Part shown: piece by piece, positions 34,601 through 43,700 of the stretch
How the letters are laid out: every line of letters begins with the position of its first letter
How positions within the stretch are numbered: position 1 is the first letter of the stretch
NCBI RefSeq assembly: GCF_015326965.1
Contig: NZ_CP017659.1
Coordinates: forward strand, 6,018,001 to 6,082,000
From: Paenibacillus sp. JZ16
Lineage (GTDB): Bacteria; Bacillota; Bacilli; Paenibacillales; Paenibacillaceae
Direction of reading: 5' to 3'
DNA length: 64,000 nt
Notes under the pieces: model-generated
Database searches by the model: none
The model's input: the letters and a program-made list of their open reading frames with translations, nothing else
Told to the model about the DNA's origin: nothing
Made by a program: the position numbers and the translations under genes

Positions 34601-35483
34601 CACGGCCATCGCCATAGTCGCTCACATCGCTTGCTTTCACGTTGGTTGCCCCGTTTACTGAATTGGTGTTGGTCAGCGTCAACGACGGCGAAGCCGAGGA
34701 AAGGGCATATGTGCCGCCTGTTTTGCTGACTGCCAATACGTAGGCTTTATAAGCCTGGTTATCGCGGATAAGATCATTATCCACATCCCTTGAGCCCGAC
34801 GTGAGGGTCAGCGTCGGATCCGAGCCGGATGGGTACACCGTTGTGTAAGCTGCCGAGGACACGCGCTGTGCCTCAGATTGGTTTAACGTCTTGGACTGCT
34901 TTACAATCATCACCCGATAATGCGAAATTAAAGACTCGGTGGATGATTTGGAGAAGCTCACCTGCAGATCGCGGCCGTCGCCGGTATTACCAATGTCCCG
35001 AAGAGTCACATAATTCACAGGCACGATACCGGTATTATTTCCGCCGCCTGAATTGTTCGTTGTTTTGACGGTGACCGTTTTCGTTTTGGAATTCCAGCCG
35101 ATTTTTTGGCCGAGGGCTTCACTTACGAAGCGTACCGGCACCATGGTGTTGCCTTTTAAGTTTTTCGCCGGAACATCCAGCGCTACCGTCTTGTTATTGA
35201 TGGTGGCCGTCTTGGAGTTGATTTTTAGAATGACGGTTGTGCCATCCTTGGTCGCTGTGACGGTTTTCGTTTTTTGATTCCATTTGACCGATGCATCCAA
35301 GGCTTCGAAGATGGATCTCATCGGAAGCATGACGCGTCCTTGGATCATGACAGGCGCTTGAGGCGTATACAGCTTGACGCCGTCAATCAAGACGCTGATG
35401 TTCACTGCCGCCTGTACTTGCGATTGGAATGTCATGGGGATTAACAGTATAGCTGCTAGCAAGGCAGTCCATATTCTTTTCAC
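31650..35483 (-). CDS. Stalk-domain surface protein with nine tandem repeats
   Basis: A 1,277-residue secreted protein. After a signal peptide (KRIWTALLAAILLIPMTFQ, cut near QAA) comes a copper-amine-oxidase N-terminal-like 'stalk' domain (about 25-145, with paired motifs VMLPMRSIFEALDASVKW and MVPVRFVSEALGQKIGW), then nine repeats of about 115-125 residues to the end. Repeat hallmarks are GDGRDLQVSF, YRVFVVK, RDxDGELIRxG and YRVYVLSV; they look like fibronectin-type beta sandwiches. Stalk domains are frequent in Paenibacillus surface proteins and are thought to fix or space extracellular domains; no metal or catalytic site is evident. AGGAGG with 8-base spacing marks the GTG at 35483; a longer frame from 35561 runs through it. 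The middle repeats are rich in Asn, Ser and Tyr; the last two are more divergent. Its ligand is unknown. Confidence 0.82.
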   Translation of the reverse strand: MKRIWTALLAAILLIPMTFQSQVQAAVNISVLIDGVKLYTPQAPVMIQGRVMLPMRSIFEALDASVKWNQKTKTVTATKDGTTVILKINSKTATINNKTVALDVPAKNLKGNTMVPVRFVSEALGQKIGWNSKTKTVTVKTTNNSGGGNNTGIVPVNYVTLRDIGNTGDGRDLQVSFSKSSTESLISHYRVMIVKQSKTLNQSEAQRVSSAAYTTVYPSGSDPTLTLTSGSRDVDNDLIRDNQAYKAYVLAVSKTGGTYALSSASPSLTLTNTNSVNGATNVKASDVSDYGDGRDLQVSFTRAQNESNVTNYRVFAVKTKDAAKFNLAAAKSVQSQNYTTVSKTSTTNTTLSTTLSSSARDTSGELIRSGVAYTVFVQSVSSNENVLASNLSSGSSSITLSTGNATVPSITQVTDISDYGDGRDLRVSFNKVSNESNIHSYRVFVVKDSNYNSFNLSKANGVSSYNYTQVNKTGNNINNLTLASGARDVDGATIRSGVYYRVFVMAVNNNNSNNNVLSAPSNSIILSSSSNVGAVTSLSVTDVNNYNDGRDLQVSFTQPSDRSNINYYQVFVVKSSDSYFDLYRANNLNNSYYYTQINKNNSSNYITQTLNSNSRDIDGELIRNGISYRVYVLSVGYSNNNALSNYSSITLGNNNQGNVNPVSTPTLSIIGNNGNGSDLRVAFSPAYGESYIDHYRILVVKSNQSLNVSQAYDNNYFTTVYKTGGTITRDLTSTTKDSDGDLIQRGSSYRVYVLSVGYSNYGRALSSVSRDVTIQGLTEVGKAANITAADEGNEGNGSDLKVTFSPANGENNIDHYRIFVVKSSKDLSLSQAQSNSYHTKVSKANSYSQNLGANAQDTDGELIRNDQGYRVYVLSVSNNSSRYSDALSAPSGEIKLQGVSQVGAAINVRVIDDGDKGNASDLKVSFTKAANEQNISEYRIIVVNGSDLNKFNLDVANGLPAESYVTVFPGTNHNGNLVEGTRDAFGNEIANQQKYRVYVLSVSNSKNIRNTLSEASNLVPLENQTALEVPSTVKAEIASGSSNGTASDVTVKFTGTTKGITEYRILVVSSDKDLNLEKAEAIKASNQYTVVKPKAGEIEQKLTNSNDVNDVAISEGKEYKAYILVVADGKTQKSNALSPASENFTIPAPFQASAVKASLNKDGKLQVEFTKAINEASMDSYRLLFVAKTDIKDFNLQKATAAVAKEETNVAIKPSGVNISKLIDIPTVDALNQTIKTDTEYAVYVFSKLKDQINVQTATLLSKPSNTLKLPTATATP
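31665..35015 (-). repeat. Nine diverged coding repeats of about 370 bases
   Basis: Each unit codes one copy of the motif series G(D/N)G(R/S)DLxV, YRxxVVK and YRVYVLSV. Copies 1-4, nearest the N terminus, are most alike (GDGRDLQVSF or DGRDLQVSF), copies 5-7 use GNGSDL or GNASDL, and copies 8-9 keep only the outline. This gradient suggests growth by duplication from the middle or N-terminal side. Confidence 0.8.
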
Positions 35484-35605
35484 ACACTCAACCTCCTGAA
35501 ATTTAGCTTTGTTATTATTTTCCTCTACAATATGACGCATTGGCCTAGAATAAAGTTTCAACTATAACATCGGCAATCCGAAAATATTTTTTAGTACCTG
35601 GTCAT

Positions 35606-35640
35606 AAAAAAGAAAGAAACAGCGTGTTTCTGCCGTTTCT
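35606..35640 (-). terminator. Terminator of the proline dehydrogenase gene (minus strand)
   Basis: AGAAACGGC pairs with GCTGTTTCT (35615-35640 on the plus strand, one G-T pair), followed on the minus strand by a T-rich stretch. Confidence 0.75.
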
Positions 35641-35656
35641 TCCCTGCTGATGTTGA

Positions 35657-36622
35657 TCAATATTGTTTAATTGTATCGGTGCCGCCCAGGATCGACCGAG
35701 TCACTGCATCGTATATATTCGGCGGGTACTCGGCGATGCGGTGGCACAGGTACAGGAACCATTCCTCACCGTAAGTCAGATAAATCCGAATAGGGAAGCC
35801 GTCATCTTTCATTTGTCTGGACAGGTCCGGACGTATGCCATACAGCATTTCAAGCTCGACGGCTGAGTCGCGATACATTTCGTTGCTGGTGATATGCCGC
35901 AGGATCCTTTCATCATGGGTGGCGACCGATACGGGCCTGCCTGCTTGAATGCATAAATCCACCATTTGTACATATCTCGAAGTCAGCATCTCGGAACGGG
36001 GAATATAGTGCCCCTCTTGTTCCTGATAAGCACCTTTCACAATACGGATCGTGCCGGAGCCGTCGGCAAGAATTCTTTCGAGATCTTCCAAGTTTCGCGG
36101 GAGCTGCGCTTGCAAAGTAATACCGACATTCGTGAATTGGGCCGAAGCTTTTCTGTACAGTTTAAGGATGGCATCCGTTTTGGCGGATTCCTCCATGCTG
36201 ATGACCAGCTCCAATCCAGCTTCCTCGGCTTGGCCAGCCAGTCCGAGAAGATGCCGGTATGCCAAATCCTCGCCTACCGATAATCCGATATGGGACAGGT
36301 CGAGTGAAATGCGGGTTCCTGTCCTCTGTTCCGCACAAGCTTCAATTAACTTAGTAAACTCCAGGAAAGCGTGCGTGCATTCCGCTTCAGTCAGCGTATT
36401 CTCCCCGATATACTCCAGCGAAGTGCGATAACCTTTGGCGTCCAGAGCATCCCGACATGACAAACCTTGTTCCAGCACATCGCCCGTGACAAAACGCTCT
36501 GCTGCACGCAGCAGGATCGGATACCATTCGGCGGATTGCTGGACGTACTGTTTAAGTTGCAGGTTACGGGCGACTGACTTCAAAGCGTCGGCAAAAGCCA
36601 GTTCCGTTAATGAATCGTTCAA
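35657..36622 (-). CDS. Proline dehydrogenase
   Basis: A 321-residue flavoenzyme that oxidises proline to pyrroline-5-carboxylate, passing electrons to the quinone pool. The FAD-binding barrel motifs are visible: SLDLSHIG, GIRIVKGAYQE (as TIRIVKGAYQE), SVATHDE, ELEMLYGIRP and the C-terminal RIYLTYGEEWFLYLCHRIAE that contacts the substrate. Length matches the monofunctional Gram-positive PutB/FadM type. The pyrroline-5-carboxylate dehydrogenase partner is not adjacent. The likely start is a TTG six bases after GAGGTG; the GTG three codons earlier lies inside that site. A divergently-regulated AraC gene lies just upstream on the same strand but with its own start. Confidence 0.9.
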   Translation of the reverse strand: MNDSLTELAFADALKSVARNLQLKQYVQQSAEWYPILLRAAERFVTGDVLEQGLSCRDALDAKGYRTSLEYIGENTLTEAECTHAFLEFTKLIEACAEQRTGTRISLDLSHIGLSVGEDLAYRHLLGLAGQAEEAGLELVISMEESAKTDAILKLYRKASAQFTNVGITLQAQLPRNLEDLERILADGSGTIRIVKGAYQEQEGHYIPRSEMLTSRYVQMVDLCIQAGRPVSVATHDERILRHITSNEMYRDSAVELEMLYGIRPDLSRQMKDDGFPIRIYLTYGEEWFLYLCHRIAEYPPNIYDAVTRSILGGTDTIKQY

Positions 36623-36704
36623 GTTAAACACCTCGTTTGATTAAGATCTCCTGTGATTCTATCAACGTATAGGCGAGAGGGTCTTGTATAAAATTGCGGT
36701 TTGT

Positions 36705-37529
36705 TTAAGATGTCGCTGCTTTTGCATACCGAAGTGGCGTTGTCCCTACGCAACCGGCAAAAGCTCTCGTGAAATGGCTCTGATCGTAAAACCCGGTCTC
36801 CGCAGCAACATCGGCTATGGTTTTTCCTTGCAGTAGCTGTTCTTTCGCATAATTGATGCGCAGTAAATTCTGATAAGCGTGGGGAGCAAGATGATAGGAT
36901 TCTGCAAACATCCGAATCAGGTGGAATTTGCTGACTCCGGAGATGCCTTGCAGAATATCAAGTGTAATGCGATCTTTGTAATGATGATCCAGATACTGCT
37001 TCACTCGCAGAATAGCCGGGGATTGATGAGCGCTGCCGCTAGACGCCATAGCGGCTTCCTCTTGAAGGAGACCCGTCTCCCGCATTAATGTCATAAGCAC
37101 GGACTCCACTTCGAGGGGAGTGGCATTTTGCTGAAACAGGGTCCTGCAGGAACGGATCAGATAACGGGATCGTTCGTTTTGATATTTCGGATGCAGGATG
37201 GGCATATGGGGTTGATGGTATTTGGAATCATAGTCCGAAGAGGTTTGACCGAGCCACCGGGGATGGACAAAAATCATCGTGTACTTCCAGTTTGCAGGAT
37301 TCTCGGGATGACAGGCATGAGGGAGCAGCGGCGGAAAATGCACAATATGCCCCTGGGCAGCCTCAAACCGTTTCCCGGCCGACCATACGCGGGTGGCTCC
37401 CTTTTCAATGAGGCCAATGGAAATTTCTTCGTGAAAATGCTTCTTATAAGAAAGATTGTCTATAGTATCGCATTCTTTAATTTCAAGAAACGGCAGGTCA
37501 GGATCACGCAAAAAAATGATATCGGGCAT
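36705..37529 (-). CDS. AraC-family transcriptional regulator
   Basis: A 274-residue regulator. The N-terminal half is a cupin-like sensing domain (KKHFHEEISIGLIEKGATRVWS, HIVHFPPLLPHACHPENP), and the C-terminal 100 residues hold two helix-turn-helices of the AraC DNA-binding domain (ITLDILQGISGVSKFHLIRM and TIADVAAETGFYDQSHFTRAF). Proteins of this length and make-up often control an adjacent transporter or enzyme in answer to a small molecule. The start MPDIIFLRD follows GGAAGGA by 9. It precedes the proline dehydrogenase gene by 82 bases on the same strand; co-transcription is possible but proline control is only a guess. Confidence 0.88.
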   Translation of the reverse strand: MPDIIFLRDPDLPFLEIKECDTIDNLSYKKHFHEEISIGLIEKGATRVWSAGKRFEAAQGHIVHFPPLLPHACHPENPANWKYTMIFVHPRWLGQTSSDYDSKYHQPHMPILHPKYQNERSRYLIRSCRTLFQQNATPLEVESVLMTLMRETGLLQEEAAMASSGSAHQSPAILRVKQYLDHHYKDRITLDILQGISGVSKFHLIRMFAESYHLAPHAYQNLLRINYAKEQLLQGKTIADVAAETGFYDQSHFTRAFAGCVGTTPLRYAKAATS

Positions 37530-37645
37530 TACCGTCAGTCCTTCCTTCAAACATCAATAGATTCATTATAAGGAAGGCGTTATGTTTGTTCAAAGATTGC
37601 GTCCGTATTTGTATATAACTTTACAGAAATATAACTATAAAGTAA

Positions 37646-37651
37646 TATAAT
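37646..37651 (+). promoter_or_regulatory. -10 box four bases from the ArsR start codon (leaderless transcript?)
   Basis: A consensus TATAAT ends only 4 bases before the ATG of the arsR-type gene, and no ribosome-binding site is present. A -35-like TTTACA lies at 37620-37625, 20 bases upstream. If used, transcription would begin at or next to the start codon. Confidence 0.5.
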
Positions 37652-37655
37652 AAAC

Positions 37656-37973
37656 ATGTTGAACGATAACCTTTTTGAAGTATTGGCAGAACCGAACCGC
37701 AGGACGATATTGGACTATCTGCGCGTGAAAGAGTGCACGGTAGGCGAGATTGTAGATCTCATGCAGCTCAGCCAACCAGGCGTGTCCAAGCATTTGCGCA
37801 TTTTGCGGGAAGCCGGTCTTGTCTCGCTGCGGAAAGAGGCACAAAGGCATGTGTACAGTCTGAATGCCAAGCCCCTGGAGGAAATCCACCACTGGCTGGA
37901 GCCTTACCGTCAGTTCTGGACGAATAAGCTGAATGATCTGGAGAGGCTGCTGGATGAGGATGAATCTCCTTAA
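37656..37973 (+). CDS. ArsR-family transcriptional repressor (SRPBCC-paired)
   Basis: A 105-residue winged-helix protein (LAEPNRRTILDYLRVKECTVGEIVDLMQLSQPGVSKHLRILREAGLV) of the ArsR/SmtB family. It lacks the metal-binding Cys pairs of classical ArsR proteins; the single Cys is in the CTVGE turn. This subgroup regularly stands next to AHSA1-type SRPBCC proteins, which is the case here (66 bases between). It therefore likely represses its own operon and responds to a non-metal ligand. There is no ribosome-binding site, which fits a leaderless message from the TATAAT at 37646. Confidence 0.88.
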   Translation: MLNDNLFEVLAEPNRRTILDYLRVKECTVGEIVDLMQLSQPGVSKHLRILREAGLVSLRKEAQRHVYSLNAKPLEEIHHWLEPYRQFWTNKLNDLERLLDEDESP

Positions 37974-38039
37974 ACATCCTGATGTAGTTTGATTGGAAGA
38001 TCCATTTTTGAATAAAAACATTCCTGAGGAGGATGAAAA

Positions 38040-38522
38040 ATGCTGGCAGTAGTACAGCAAGACGAGTTCGGAACGACTGTCCGATTTGAACGCCGCCTGA
38101 AGCATTCGGTTGAGAAGGTGTGGTCCTATCTGACGGATAATGACAAGCTCACACAGTGGTTTTCGGAGCTGAAGGTGGAAGATTTGCGTCAAGGCGGAAG
38201 AATTACATTTGACATGCAGGATGGAACGTTCGAAGAATTTGAAATTACGGACTATCGGGAGTTTTCGGTACTGGAGTATACGTGGGGAGAGGACCGTGTG
38301 CGTTTTGAGCTGCATCCAGAGTCCGAAGGCTGTCGTCTGGTATTGATCGAGACGATAACGAAAATTACGGATCATACACCGAAGGATATTGCCGGTTGGG
38401 ACGTATGTCTGGACGTCATTGAAGCACTGCTGGAGGGCAGGACGCTTAAATCGCGCAAAGACGCCTGGTCCGAAAAATACGAGCAATACGTTCAAGTATT
38501 TAAACAATTGCCGCGTGCATAA
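38040..38522 (+). CDS. SRPBCC/AHSA1-type ligand-binding protein
   Basis: A 160-residue START-like protein of the Activator-of-Hsp90-homologue-1 family (SRPBCC fold). The first strand FERRLKHSVEKVWSYLTDNDKLTQWF, the VEDLRQGGRITFDM region and the C-terminal helix are recognisable. Such proteins hold hydrophobic ligands in a deep cavity; their roles in bacteria are mostly undefined. GAGGAGG precedes the ATG. It is the second gene of the ArsR operon and is followed by a strong terminator. Confidence 0.88.
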   Translation: MLAVVQQDEFGTTVRFERRLKHSVEKVWSYLTDNDKLTQWFSELKVEDLRQGGRITFDMQDGTFEEFEITDYREFSVLEYTWGEDRVRFELHPESEGCRLVLIETITKITDHTPKDIAGWDVCLDVIEALLEGRTLKSRKDAWSEKYEQYVQVFKQLPRA

Positions 38523-38528
38523 CAATCT

Positions 38529-38569
38529 GCTCCGACCCAGCATGTAAACATCCGGGTCGGAGCTTTTTT
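38529..38569 (+). terminator. Terminator of the arsR-SRPBCC operon
   Basis: A perfect 10-bp stem (38529-38538 with 38554-38563) and six T. Confidence 0.95.
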
Positions 38570-38650
38570 GTTGGAAGATGGATGAATTGCATCTATAATC
38601 GGGTTAGGGATATATTCCCATATGGAAACCGCTTGGGTGGAGGGGTTAAA

Positions 38651-39658
38651 ATGCCGGATTACACGGTACACATCTTGCAGCTTAGAGAAGATAACTATCA
38701 TAACGGGCTTAAGCTGGGTCGCAGTCTGCGAAATCAACCGATATTAAAAGCGTTCGAAGCGGTCACCAAGCCGGAGATCGACACGGAACAACTGAAGAGC
38801 ATTTATAACGAATTTGCCCCGCAGCTGTTGTCGGAGCTTGAAGGGCTGGCGGAAGGCTTGGAAATGCCGTTTTCCAAAGCCGCGGCGATTCTCGGCGGAT
38901 ATGACGTCCCGAAAGTCGCGGCCATGGGATGCTCGGCGATGATCACGGCTACGTATTACGTAAGAAATTACGATTTTACGCCTGCGTTTTACGATGGTTA
39001 TTTTACAGTGGCTCAAGCCGATCAAGGCTTAGCGAGTGCAGGCTATAATTTGCAGGCAATAGGCAGGCATGACGGGGTGAATGAGCAAGGGCTTGCCGCC
39101 GGGCTTCATTTTGTCAGCTTTGACGGATACCAGGCGGGTGTGTCGCCTTGGGTCGGCGTTCGGATGATTTTGGAGTCATGCAGTACTGTAGAAGAAGCGT
39201 CTTATATGCTGCGCCATATTCCCCATGCGGCGTGTTATAACTTTTCAATAGGGGATGCACGAGGGAACATTGCCGTTGTGGAAGCAAGTCCGGATCAAGT
39301 GATTACCCGTGCGGGTGAGGCGGCGGTGATCGCCTGCGTTAACCATTATGAGGCTTTGACGGGCAAAAACAGGCCATCCATCGAGCATTCCCTTCGGCGT
39401 AAACGTTATATCGATAGCTTGGATGCTGAACAGTTAACCCAAACCGAGGTTTTCGGTTTGTTTAAGGACCGAAAGTCCCCGTTATTTTTTACGGATTACG
39501 ACGATTTGTTCGGAACGCTGCATACCTTTTCGTACGCCTTCGAAGAAGGAAGGGTCATGACATCGCTTGCTCAGGGGCGCGTGCTTGATTTTTCGTTCAG
39601 GGATTGGGTCGAAGGCAAGGATCTTCAGGAGGCAACACTGACTGGGCATATCGATTGA
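38651..39658 (+). CDS. C45-type autoproteolytic acyltransferase/hydrolase
   Basis: A 335-residue Ntn-hydrolase-like protein of the peptidase C45 (acyl-CoA:6-aminopenicillanate acyltransferase) family. Residues VAAMGCSAM place the likely nucleophile at Cys94, after which family members cut themselves. Further family-type segments are YYVRNYDF, GRHDGVNEQGLAAGLHFV, and MILESCSTVEEASYMLRHIP. Bacterial relatives often act as amidases or acylases on N-acyl compounds. GGAGGGG before the ATG at 38651 fixes the start; the frame beginning at 38582 is longer but lies in the preceding promoter region. Not part of an operon. The substrate is unknown. Confidence 0.82.
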   Translation: MPDYTVHILQLREDNYHNGLKLGRSLRNQPILKAFEAVTKPEIDTEQLKSIYNEFAPQLLSELEGLAEGLEMPFSKAAAILGGYDVPKVAAMGCSAMITATYYVRNYDFTPAFYDGYFTVAQADQGLASAGYNLQAIGRHDGVNEQGLAAGLHFVSFDGYQAGVSPWVGVRMILESCSTVEEASYMLRHIPHAACYNFSIGDARGNIAVVEASPDQVITRAGEAAVIACVNHYEALTGKNRPSIEHSLRRKRYIDSLDAEQLTQTEVFGLFKDRKSPLFFTDYDDLFGTLHTFSYAFEEGRVMTSLAQGRVLDFSFRDWVEGKDLQEATLTGHID

Positions 39659-39678
39659 CAATAAATCTATCAGAGAAG

Positions 39679-39709
39679 CGCTTCTTCCTAGGCGAAGAAG
39701 CGTTTTTTT
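39679..39709 (+). terminator. Terminator after the C45-type gene
   Basis: CGCTTCTTC (39679-39687) pairs with GAAGAAGCG (39694-39702), followed by seven T. Confidence 0.93.
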
Positions 39710-40033
39710 GTGCTGCTAGGGCTATTTCGAATTTGGAACATTCTGTGACATTGCCACCCGCGGGGGTGGCTGCGTTTTCTTTGGCCGATTTGTTTGTGCT
39801 ACACTGATTTTAAAGGATCATTTCATTGAATGAACGTCAGAAAACAAGGAGTCTAACAACGGTAAAGACACAAACAAGAGGTTTAGCACAGTCACGACAG
39901 ATGCCGAAGTTCGTATCCAATCACGGTGAACGGCGCTCTGGCTTAAGCACCGGATAAGTCCTCTTTTGGGTTACATTAGTTTACATAACGATTTTAGCCG
40001 ATATTGCAACCATGAGTTGGGAGTGGGGTACAC
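39710..40033 (+). other. Intergenic region before the MacB/FtsX pair
   Basis: No convincing gene. A GCCACCC/GGGTGGC hairpin lies at 39753-39770. A plausible promoter for the ABC genes is TTTACA at 39980-39985 with TATTGC at 40002-40007, spacing 16. A short frame at 39831 has no support. Confidence 0.4.
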
Positions 40034-40735
40034 ATGGCTTTTGTGAGCATGAAGGATGAATATAAGCGCTACCGAATGGGAGAGACCACGATTGTAGCCA
40101 ATGATGGAATCAACCTGGAGATTGAAAAAGGCGAGTTTGCGATCATTGTCGGTCCCAGCGGTGCAGGCAAATCCACGGTGCTGAATATATTGGGCGGCAT
40201 GGATACGGCGGATGAGGGACAAGTACTCGTGGATGGAACGGATATTTCAAGGTTTAACAGCAAGGAGTTGACCGGCTATCGGCGAAATGACGTCGGATTT
40301 GTGTTTCAATTTTATAACCTGGTTCCCAATCTGACGACAAAAGAAAATGTGGAGCTGGCTTCGCAGATTTCTCCTCGGGCCCTGGACGCAGAGCAAGTAT
40401 TGCGGGATGTCGGCCTGGGTAATCGTCTGAACAATTTTCCGGCACAGCTGTCCGGCGGAGAACAGCAGCGGGTAGCGATTGCCAGGGCACTCGCCAAGCA
40501 GCCGAAGCTGCTTCTCTGCGATGAACCCACTGGTGCGCTTGATTATCATACGGGGAAGCAGGTGCTTAAGCTGCTCCAAGACACTTGCCGCCATACCGGA
40601 ACGACGGTTATCGTCATTACGCATAATTCTGCCCTGACGCCGATGGCGGATCGGGTCATCGAGATCAACAATGCCAAGGTCCGAAACATGGTTTTGAATC
40701 CGAACCCCGTTTCTGTAGACAACATCGAGTGGTAG
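40034..40735 (+). CDS. ABC transporter ATP-binding protein, MacB/LolD type
   Basis: A 233-residue ATPase with Walker [10 protein letters not shown], signature [15 protein letters not shown] and Walker [13 protein letters not shown], the last in the form typical for ATPases that drive FtsX-like permeases. It sits 13 bases before such a permease. These pairs do not pump through a channel but couple ATP use to mechanical movement, for example lipoprotein, peptide or antibiotic expulsion. GGAGTGGGG precedes the ATG. Confidence 0.93.
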   Translation: MAFVSMKDEYKRYRMGETTIVANDGINLEIEKGEFAIIVGPSGAGKSTVLNILGGMDTADEGQVLVDGTDISRFNSKELTGYRRNDVGFVFQFYNLVPNLTTKENVELASQISPRALDAEQVLRDVGLGNRLNNFPAQLSGGEQQRVAIARALAKQPKLLLCDEPTGALDYHTGKQVLKLLQDTCRHTGTTVIVITHNSALTPMADRVIEINNAKVRNMVLNPNPVSVDNIEW

Positions 40736-40748
40736 GGAGACATATATT

Positions 40749-43700
40749 ATGAAGAAAAGAGCGTTGTGGACTGATATTTTCCGGGAAATAACGCGGACAA
40801 AAGCTCGGTTTCTGTCCATTTTTGCCATTATTATGCTCGGCGTCGGTTTTTTTGCGGGGATAAAAGCCACGGGTCCGGATATGCTGGACACAGCGGATCA
40901 CTACTATAGCGATTTAAAGCTGATGGATCTTAAGGTTCAGTCCACCTTGGGTCTCGAACAAAGCGATATCGAGAAGCTGAAGTTGATTGCCGGAGTGGAT
41001 GAGGTTCAACCTGGCTATAGTGCAGACGTATTTCTCGGTGACAGCGGGCGGATCGCGAAGGTCCTCTCCTATGACCCAGGAAATAATCTGAATCAATACG
41101 TGCTTACAGAAGGTCGAATGCCGGAGGCCGCTGGAGAGATCGTCATCGACGCGGGAGATCGGGGGAACGAATTTAAACTGGGGGATCAGATTACCTTTAC
41201 CAATCCGGATGAGGAAGTCAATCTCAAGAAAACGTTTGACCACCTCACTTATACGGTCGTGGGAAGGGCGAAGAGTCCGCTGTTCATCAGCAGCATGAGC
41301 CGGGGAACGAGCGGCATCGGCAAGGGGACTGCGGATGTGTTCGCCGTTATACCGGAGCAGGACTTTAAACTACCTGTATATACGGAAGCCTACCTGACCT
41401 TCCAGGACACCGCTGAATCAGCTCCCTATACGCCTGAGTATGACGAGAAGATCAAACGGCACAAAGAAGCGGTAGAACTGGCACTGAAGACCATGCCCCG
41501 GGAGCGGCTGGCAGAGATTCGTGCCGAGGGGCAGAAGAAGCTGAATGAGGCATTGGACAAAATCAAGGATGCCAAGAAGCAGCTGACCGATGCGGAGCAG
41601 GAGTTAAAGGGAGCGAAAATCAAGCTGAATGAAGGAGAGCAATCCTACCGCGATGGCGTGAATAAACTTCAAACCGAGCTGGCACAGGGACAAGCCAAGC
41701 TGGATGCCACGGCAAGAAAGCTTGCCCAGGGCAGAGCGGAGCTGAAGCGGAATCATCAGCAGTTGGAACAGGGACAGTCCCAGCTTAAGACAGGTCAAAG
41801 TCAACTGGATCAACAAAAGTTGGAGCTTGCGCCAAAGCTGGCACAAGGGCAGCAATTGGCGAAGGCGCTGCAGCAAATCTCCGGTTTAGATCCGAAAGAC
41901 ATACCGGAAGAACAGAGGCAAGAGCTGCTTTCAGCGGCTCAGGCAGCAGATCCGAAGCTGGGAGCAGCCACTGCGGGTTACATGGAGGGAGCATTGGATG
42001 GAGCTGCTTTGCAAAAGGCTGCTTCTGCGTTCCAGAGCGGTTTAAACGCAGCTTCGCAACAGATGGATCACGCTCAGCAGAAGCTGGATGCAAGCCGGGC
42101 ACAACTAAAAGAAGGTGAGGCCAAGCTTCGGGAAGCCGAGCGTCAGCTCGTGCAGGGTGAAGCTTCGTTGAAGCAAGGAACGGAGGAGCTTGCTGCTGCT
42201 AAGCAGGCAGGGGAAGCCAAACTCGCAGATGCGAAAGCGGAGCTTAGCCAAGGACAGGAGAAATACCAGGAGGGTTTAAAGAAATTTAATGAAGAAAAAG
42301 CAAAGGCTGAGCGAGAAATCGCCGATGGCGAGAAGGAAGTGGCGGAGGGACAGAAGGAGCTGGAACAGCTTGAGCTGCCCAAAGTCTACGTCATGGACCG
42401 CAGCGTCAATCCGGGCTATACCGAGTACAGCGATAATGCGGACCGCTTATCTTCCATTGCAACGGCATTCCCGGTATTCTTTTTCCTGATCGCCGCCCTC
42501 GTCAGCCTGACAACGATGACTCGTATGGTTGAGGAGCAGCGGCTGCAGATTGGGACCTTGAAAGCACTTGGATACAGCAATCGGGATGTGATGAAAAAAT
42601 TCCTGGTGTATTCGACGCTGGCAAGTGTTGCGGCCTCAGCAGCCGGACTGGGTATCGGCTTCACCTTGTTTCCCGCTATTATCTATGATGCTTACGGCGC
42701 TTTATACAACCTGCCGGATGTGAGAACGCGATTTTATCTCAGCTACAGCATCATCTCGATCATCGTGGCCGTGCTCTGTACGACCATGACCGCTTATGTG
42801 GCGACGCGGGTGGAACTTCGAAGCAACGCTTCGGTCCTGATGCGCCCCAGAGCCCCAAAGAACGGATCCCGCATATGGCTGGAGCGAGTTCCTTGGGTGT
42901 GGAACCGGCTCGGCTTTATTGGAAAAGTCACCGCCCGTAATTTGTTCCGCTACAAGCAGCGGATGTTTATGACCGTTTGCGGCGTTGCCGGCTGCACGGC
43001 CCTGATACTGACCGGTTTCGGTCTCAAGGATTCCATCGGGGATATCGCGCCGCTGCAATACGGAAAGATTATGCAGCATCAGGCGACCGTTGTATTCCAA
43101 GACGATAACGGCGATAACGGCATGCTGGAGGATTATAACAAGCGCATTGCGGAAACGCCGGAGATTACGGGGATTTTAAATGTGACGCAAGAGGCGATGA
43201 CTGCGGCCGCCCCCGGGGTGAATACTCAGGATGTGAGTTTGTTCGTGCCGCAATCGCCAGATGAGATCGATTCGTTTATCATCCTGAAATCCCGTGGGCA
43301 GGAGCAGACGCTGTCCCTGACGGATGACGGTGCGATCATTACCGAGAAGCTCGCCAAACTGTTTGATCTCAAGATTGGCAGTACCTTCACCGTACAGAAC
43401 AGCGACAACGATCCCTTTGAAATACGTGTAGCCGGGATAACGGAGAACTATGCCATGCACTACGTCTATATGACGCCGCTGTATTACGAAGAGATTTTTG
43501 ATGCAGGGCCGGAAGTGAACAGTCAATTGCTGACGTATGACAACCACGATCACAATCCGGAGTGGGAAGACCAGCTTGGAGAATCGTTAACCGCAAGCCA
43601 GCGGGTGGCAATGGTCAGCTTCACGAGCGGGGTAAGCGACGCTTTCAGTGATACGATGGACAGCATGAACGTCGTGGTGGTTGTCCTGATTGTATCTGCT

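Noticed and set aside
37635..38543. 302-codon minus-strand frame across arsR and the SRPBCC gene
   Set aside because: Lies antisense to two recognised genes and their spacer, with no ribosome-binding site.
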